DNA from: Clostridiaceae bacterium UBA6110
GTDB taxonomy: Bacteria > Bacillota > Clostridia > Clostridiales > Clostridiaceae
Length of the DNA stretch: 64,000 bases
Assembly: GCA_002428415.1 (NCBI GenBank)
Contig: DIWI01000059.1
Coordinates: 14,080-78,079 of the forward strand
Direction: 5' to 3'
Within the stretch, counting starts at the first letter, position 1, and each line of letters starts with the position of its first letter. The position numbers and the translations under genes were made by a program. Shown piece after piece: positions 59,530 through 64,000 of this stretch. The notes below the pieces were generated by a model. It made no database searches, was not told the origin of the DNA, and worked only from the letters and a program-made list of their open reading frames with translations.

Positions 59530-62500
59530 TTGAATATAAAAGACAAGGCAGGATTCTGCCACCTTCACCTTCATACGGAGTATAGTCTCCTTGACGGTTC
59601 GGGAATGATAAAGAAGATGGTGGCAAGGGCGAAGGAGCTCGGGATGGAGCACATCGCCATCACTGACCACGGTGCCATGTATGGGGTTGTGGAATTCTAC
59701 AAGGAGGCCATGAAGGCCGGACTTAAGCCTGTCATAGGCTGCGAGATCTATGTGGCGGCCATGTCAATGGACCAGAAGAACCAGGATTCTGAGAATTCGA
59801 CTCACCACCTTGTGCTTCTGGTAAAGAACGAGACTGGCTACAGGAATCTCATGAAGATTGTGACCGAGGGGTCCTTAAGGGGATTCTACTACAAGCCCAG
59901 GGTGGACCATGACTTTTTGAAGTCCCACTCGGAAGGGCTTATTTGTCTTTCAGCATGCCTCGGTGGAGAGGTGCAGAAATACTTCAGCCTTGATATGCCA
60001 GGCAAGGCCAGGGAAGCAGCCCTGTTCTACAAGGAGACCTTCAGGGATGGCTTCTACCTTGAGCTTCAGGACCATGGCATGATGGAGCAGAAGAAGGTCA
60101 ACAGGCTGAACATTGAGCTTGCAAGGGAGCTTGACATACCGCTTGTGGCAACAAACGACGTTCATTATATCGAGAAAGAGGACTCTAGGGCCCACGACAT
60201 ACTCCTTTGCATCCAGACCGGCAAGACTATAGATGTGGAAGACAGGATGAGATATCCTTCGCCTGAATTCTATCTCAAGTCTCCTGAAGAGATGGAGATG
60301 CTTTTCGGTGAGATTCCGGAGGCGCTTGAAAATACTGTGAAGATTGCCGAGGAATGCAATTTCAGCTTTGAGTTCAATGTACCCAAGCTTCCGAGGTTTC
60401 CTCTGCCTGAGGGAACGGACCATTTCTCTTACCTGATGGAACAGGTCTATAGAGGGATGGTGGAGAAATATCCGGTTTTCAGTGGATTCAAAGGTAAAGC
60501 CTTCACGGCTGATGAGCTTTCTGACTTTGATGATGCTGAAGCCAAAGAGCTGCTCAAGAGGGTTGACTATGAGTTCACAGTCATGAGGGATATGGGCTAT
60601 GTGGATTATTTCCTGATTGTCTGGGATTTCATAAAGTTTGCGAATGATAATGGCATAGCTACTGGAGCCGGCAGAGGCAGCGCTGCAGGGTCGGTTGTCT
60701 CATACTGCCTGAACATAACAAAAATTGACCCGATAAAATACAGCCTGCTCTTTGAAAGGTTCCTCAATCCTGAGAGGATATCGATGCCTGATATAGACTC
60801 TGATTTCTGCTACGAGAGGCGCGGGGAGGTCATCGACTATGTAGTGGGCAAGTATGGCACTGACAATGTTGCCCAGATCATAACCTTTGGTACCATGGCA
60901 GCAAAAGCCTGCATCAGGGATGTGGGAAGGGCAATGAACTATCCTTATGGGGAAGTCGACCAGATAGCCAAGATGATTCCGGGGATGTTGAACATTACAA
61001 TAGACAAGGCACTGGAGATCAATCCTGAGCTAAAGAGAGCCTACGAGGAAGACGGCAGGGTAATGGAGCTCATAGACGTAGCCAGGAAGCTGGAGGGTCT
61101 CTCAAGGCACGCCAGCACCCATGCGGCAGGTGTCGTTATCTCGGAGAAGGCGCTGGTTGAATATGTGCCGCTCCAGAAGAACGAGGACATGGTGGTGACT
61201 CAGTTCACCATGAATACGCTGGAGGAGCTTGGACTCCTTAAGATGGACTTCCTTGGCCTGAGGACACTGACGGTCATGAGGGACACTGTTGACATGGTTA
61301 AGGTCAACAGGGGCGAGACAGTGGACATAGATGCCCTGGACCTTAAAGATCCCGAGGTGTTCAGGATGATTGGGGATGGAAGGACTGTCGGTGTGTTCCA
61401 GCTGGAGTCTGCAGGAATGACAAGCTTCATGAAGGAGCTCAGGCCTGACAGCCTTGAGGACATCATAGCGGGAATCTCATTGTACAGGCCAGGACCAATG
61501 GCTGAGATACCAAGGTACATAGAGAACAAGAAGAATCCTGAGAAGATAACATATCTCTGCAAGGAACTTGAGCCTATACTTTCAGTCACATACGGGGTCA
61601 TTATCTATCAGGAGCAGGTAATGCAGATAGTCAGGGACCTTGCGGGCTACTCCCTGGGCAGGAGCGACCTTGTCAGACGTGCCATGTCCAAGAAGAAGCA
61701 CGATGTAATGGAAGAGGAACGCAAGAATTTCATATATGGCCTCAAGGACAAGGATGGAAACATAATAGTTGAGGGATGTATAAGGCGCGGAATTGACGAA
61801 GGTGCTGCGAACAAGATATTCGACCAGATGACGGATTTCGCCAGCTATGCCTTCAACAAGGCGCATGCAGCTGCATACGCAGTAATAGGGTACCAGACCG
61901 GATTCCTCATGAGGTACTATCCGCAGGAATTCATAGCTGCCATGCTGAACTCAGTGATCGGGAACAGCGAAAAGTGCGGTGCTTACCTGAGGTCAGCAAA
62001 GGAGCTTGGGATAAAGGTCCTGCCGCCTGACATCAACGAATCGGAGTTCAGGTACACTGTAAAGGGAACGACAATAAGGTTTGGGCTTGGAGCAATAAAG
62101 GGCGTAGGCCGGAACATGGTCGATTCATTCGTAAGGGTAAGGGAAGAGCGGGGCAGGTTCAGGAACCTGATGGATTTTACCGAAAGGATCGAGCAGGGAT
62201 CAGTTAACAAGAGGGCGCTTGAAGCTCTGATAAAGTCAGGCTGCTTTGACGGCCTTGATGGTGCAAGGTCTCAGATGCTTGCGGTATATGACAGGATCCT
62301 TGACAGCTTCACTCAGGTGAGGAAGAGGACCATTGAGGGACAGGTCTCCCTGTTCGGCGATATCATAGAGGACCACTCACTATCAGGGATTGAACTTCCG
62401 AACCTCAGGGAATTCGACAAGAAGGACATGCTTGCCATGGAGAAGGAAATGACCGGGATGTACCTTTCAGGACATCCTTTGGATGACTTCGAGGAGCTCA

Positions 62501-63132
62501 TTGGAAGAATGTCGAGCTGCAGCGTGGCTGATATAACGAAGGGCGCAGATGCAATTCTTGATGACATAAGGGATGAGGCTGCACTCTATACGGAGAGCAT
62601 AATGGCTGAGGCCGGTCTTAAGGACGGGGACAAAGTCATTATGGGAGGACTAATCAGAAATATTACAAGAAAGATAACAAGGAACCAGGCCATGATGGCA
62701 TTCCTGAACTTCGAGGATCTGACCGGTGTAATCGAGGGGATCGTATTCCCAAAATCCTATGAGAAGCTGCTTGAATTCCTGAGGGAGGACAGTATAGTTC
62801 TTCTTAAGGGAAGGCTATCGATGAAAGAGGATGAAGCACCAAAAATCATTGTGGAAGACCTTGGTCCGCTGAAGTCTAAGATGGAGAAGCGCATATATCT
62901 GAGGTTCGACGATATGGAGGATGCCAAGCTTGCTGTGAAGAGGCTCAGGTCAGTCTTTCGGACCTTCCATGGGGAAACTCCAGTATATGTTGTCGCAGGA
63001 AAATCAAAGGATACCATGAAGCTCGCAAAGGATCTCTGGGTAGACCATAATTCCGATATACTTGGTATGCTTAAGGAAAAGCTAGGTGAGGCCAATGTAA
63101 AGATGGTTGAAAGGTCCGCTGGCAGTGCATGA
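59530..63132 (+). CDS. dnaE: DNA polymerase III subunit alpha, DnaE
   Basis: Replicative polymerase of the DnaE1-like size class, 1200 residues. The PHP domain opens with HLHLHTEYSLLDG (11-23); the polymerase palm has GAGRGSAAGSVVSYCL and MPDIDSDF (catalytic D421 and D423); KMDFLGLRTLTV, SLYRPGPM, YQEQVMQI and FNKAHAAAYAVIGYQT are conserved; helix-hairpin-helix KGVGRNMVD, an OB fold (ITRNQAMMAFLNFEDLTG) and a C-terminal extension finish it. All PHP histidines at the start are kept. Begins at TTG with AAGGGGAG ahead. Clostridia also carry PolC, not seen here. Confidence 0.97.
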   Translation: MNIKDKAGFCHLHLHTEYSLLDGSGMIKKMVARAKELGMEHIAITDHGAMYGVVEFYKEAMKAGLKPVIGCEIYVAAMSMDQKNQDSENSTHHLVLLVKNETGYRNLMKIVTEGSLRGFYYKPRVDHDFLKSHSEGLICLSACLGGEVQKYFSLDMPGKAREAALFYKETFRDGFYLELQDHGMMEQKKVNRLNIELARELDIPLVATNDVHYIEKEDSRAHDILLCIQTGKTIDVEDRMRYPSPEFYLKSPEEMEMLFGEIPEALENTVKIAEECNFSFEFNVPKLPRFPLPEGTDHFSYLMEQVYRGMVEKYPVFSGFKGKAFTADELSDFDDAEAKELLKRVDYEFTVMRDMGYVDYFLIVWDFIKFANDNGIATGAGRGSAAGSVVSYCLNITKIDPIKYSLLFERFLNPERISMPDIDSDFCYERRGEVIDYVVGKYGTDNVAQIITFGTMAAKACIRDVGRAMNYPYGEVDQIAKMIPGMLNITIDKALEINPELKRAYEEDGRVMELIDVARKLEGLSRHASTHAAGVVISEKALVEYVPLQKNEDMVVTQFTMNTLEELGLLKMDFLGLRTLTVMRDTVDMVKVNRGETVDIDALDLKDPEVFRMIGDGRTVGVFQLESAGMTSFMKELRPDSLEDIIAGISLYRPGPMAEIPRYIENKKNPEKITYLCKELEPILSVTYGVIIYQEQVMQIVRDLAGYSLGRSDLVRRAMSKKKHDVMEEERKNFIYGLKDKDGNIIVEGCIRRGIDEGAANKIFDQMTDFASYAFNKAHAAAYAVIGYQTGFLMRYYPQEFIAAMLNSVIGNSEKCGAYLRSAKELGIKVLPPDINESEFRYTVKGTTIRFGLGAIKGVGRNMVDSFVRVREERGRFRNLMDFTERIEQGSVNKRALEALIKSGCFDGLDGARSQMLAVYDRILDSFTQVRKRTIEGQVSLFGDIIEDHSLSGIELPNLREFDKKDMLAMEKEMTGMYLSGHPLDDFEELIGRMSSCSVADITKGADAILDDIRDEAALYTESIMAEAGLKDGDKVIMGGLIRNITRKITRNQAMMAFLNFEDLTGVIEGIVFPKSYEKLLEFLREDSIVLLKGRLSMKEDEAPKIIVEDLGPLKSKMEKRIYLRFDDMEDAKLAVKRLRSVFRTFHGETPVYVVAGKSKDTMKLAKDLWVDHNSDILGMLKEKLGEANVKMVERSAGSA

Positions 63133-63196
63133 TATAACTTATCAAGCATAAATGAAAAGTTAACCGATTGTTTGATTTTCGGATAATGTAAATTTG

Positions 63197-63225
63197 TTGA
63201 AAATGATGCTGTCAAGTAATACAAT
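63197..63225 (+). promoter_or_regulatory. Promoter of pfkA
   Basis: TTGAAA (63197-63202), 17-base spacer, TACAAT (63220-63225), followed by a 66-base leader to the GTG start. Confidence 0.55.
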
Positions 63226-63291
63226 GTAATGGGTCTGTTTGGTTTTCAGACCTACGGACAATTCCAAACTTGCTCCAAGGAGGAGAATAGT

Positions 63292-64000
63292 GTGAAAAAG
63301 ATAGCCATACTGACAAGCGGAGGGGACGCTCCTGGAATGAATGCCGCCATCAGAGCGGTTGTTAGGACTGCATTAAAGAACGATATAGAAGTAATAGGCA
63401 TAAACATGGGCTATGAAGGTCTCATCAACGGAGATTTCCATCCCATGGACAGAAGGTCAGTTTCAGATATCATCCAGAAGGGTGGTACTATCCTGAAGAC
63501 TGCAAGATGCCCTGAATTCAAGGATCCTGCGGTGAGGGAGAAGGCTGCCCAGGTCTTGAGGATCTACGGCATAGAGGGACTGATTGTCATCGGTGGAGAC
63601 GGTTCGTTCATGGGCGCCAAGGGTCTTTCTGACCTTGGGATTAAGACCATAGGTCTTCCTGGAACGATAGACAACGACCTGGCTTATACTGATTACACCA
63701 TAGGCTTTGATACAGCACAGAATACCATTACTGATGCCATAAACAAGCTGAGGGATACTTCATCCTCGCACCAGAGGGTTTCTGTAGTAGAGGTAATGGG
63801 AAGAAACTGCGGCGACCTTGCGCTATACGCAGGTCTTGCCGGCGGAGCTACGACCATTCTCGTCCCTGAGAAGAAGATGACCAAGGAAGAGGCGATCAGG
63901 GAAGTAATGGAAGGCAGGAAGATGAAAAAGAACCACAATCTTGTTGTGGTTGCTGAAGGTGTCGGAGGAGCAAGGGAGCTTGCCCAGGACATCGAGGAGC
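63292..64000 (+). CDS. pfkA: ATP-dependent 6-phosphofructokinase, N-terminal part
   Basis: Phosphorylates fructose-6-phosphate in glycolysis. The 236 codons present begin MKKIAILTSGGDAPGMNAAIR (ATP site), then GGDGSFMGAK, LPGTIDNDLAYTDYTIGFDTA with the catalytic aspartate, and VEVMGRNCGDLALYAGLAGGA. GTG start with a strong AAGGAGGAG site. The gene continues past the right edge; about 85 residues should be missing. dnaE-pfkA is a common clostridial order, usually followed by pyruvate kinase. Confidence 0.97.
   Translation, partial: MKKIAILTSGGDAPGMNAAIRAVVRTALKNDIEVIGINMGYEGLINGDFHPMDRRSVSDIIQKGGTILKTARCPEFKDPAVREKAAQVLRIYGIEGLIVIGGDGSFMGAKGLSDLGIKTIGLPGTIDNDLAYTDYTIGFDTAQNTITDAINKLRDTSSSHQRVSVVEVMGRNCGDLALYAGLAGGATTILVPEKKMTKEEAIREVMEGRKMKKNHNLVVVAEGVGGARELAQDIEE

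Overview
This window reads as chromosome of an anaerobic, low-to-moderate G+C Firmicute of class Clostridia; I do not assign a genus. Evidence: strong AGGAGG ribosome sites, frequent TTG and GTG starts, a tryptophan T-box ahead of a TrpP-type transporter, paired DUF1659/DUF2922 small proteins, a flavodiiron protein beside an NADH:rubredoxin oxidoreductase, and the backbone order uvrB-uvrA / uvrC-murB / yvcK-whiA / dnaE-pfkA. Core genes strongly prefer AGG for arginine. No rRNA, tRNA, CRISPR array, transposase or integrase was seen.

Region 1 (0.2-19.7 kb) is a cell-surface polysaccharide locus. All four dTDP-L-rhamnose genes are present (rfbB, rfbC, then rfbD, rfbA about 11 kb downstream), with an ABC-2 exporter pair of the Wzm/Wzt type, a membrane phosphoglycosyl transferase that starts the lipid-linked chain, six family-2 and family-4 glycosyltransferases, and a convergent minus-strand block (Dpm-like glycosyltransferase, DUF2304, SMR-type four-helix protein, DUF2142 membrane protein) that looks like a separate lipid-phosphate-sugar decoration module. 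Three consecutive large glycosyltransferases are paralogues whose two catalytic domains have decayed in complementary ways.

Region 2 (19.9-32.9 kb) holds housekeeping genes: DUF1659/DUF2922, a YihY membrane protein, the O2-detoxifying pair fprA and rubredoxin reductase behind a candidate PerR box, a GNAT acetyltransferase, acpS, the bifunctional NAD(P)HX repair enzyme, alanine racemase, two tandem YitT proteins, ftsE-ftsX and a CtpA-type protease.

Region 3 (33-45.2 kb) is DNA repair and envelope growth: uvrB-uvrA behind a promoter with a LexA-like box, an FHA protein, a SEDS (FtsW/RodA) protein, a class B penicillin-binding protein, uvrC, an SH3-like lipoprotein and murB.

Region 4 (45.2-53.0 kb) differs from its surroundings: A+T-richer by eye, using CGN and AGA arginine codons, and placed inside the usual murB-yvcK neighbourhood. 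It carries an orphan HigA-like regulator, a peroxiredoxin-like protein, a DUF169 protein, an enolase-superfamily dehydratase, a FadR-type GntR regulator and a three-gene TRAP transporter. Three near-identical 17-bp sites upstream of the dehydratase, gntR and TRAP genes suggest one GntR regulon for uptake and dehydration of an organic or sugar acid.

Region 5 (53.1-64.0 kb) returns to core genes: an aminotransferase, the Trp T-box and trpP, yvcK with a fresh 27-bp tandem duplication at its 3' end, whiA, a DRTGG/CBS regulator, a Dabb protein, dnaE, and the first part of pfkA, which runs off the right edge. Neither rapZ nor hprK, usual clostridial neighbours of murB and yvcK, lies in the window.
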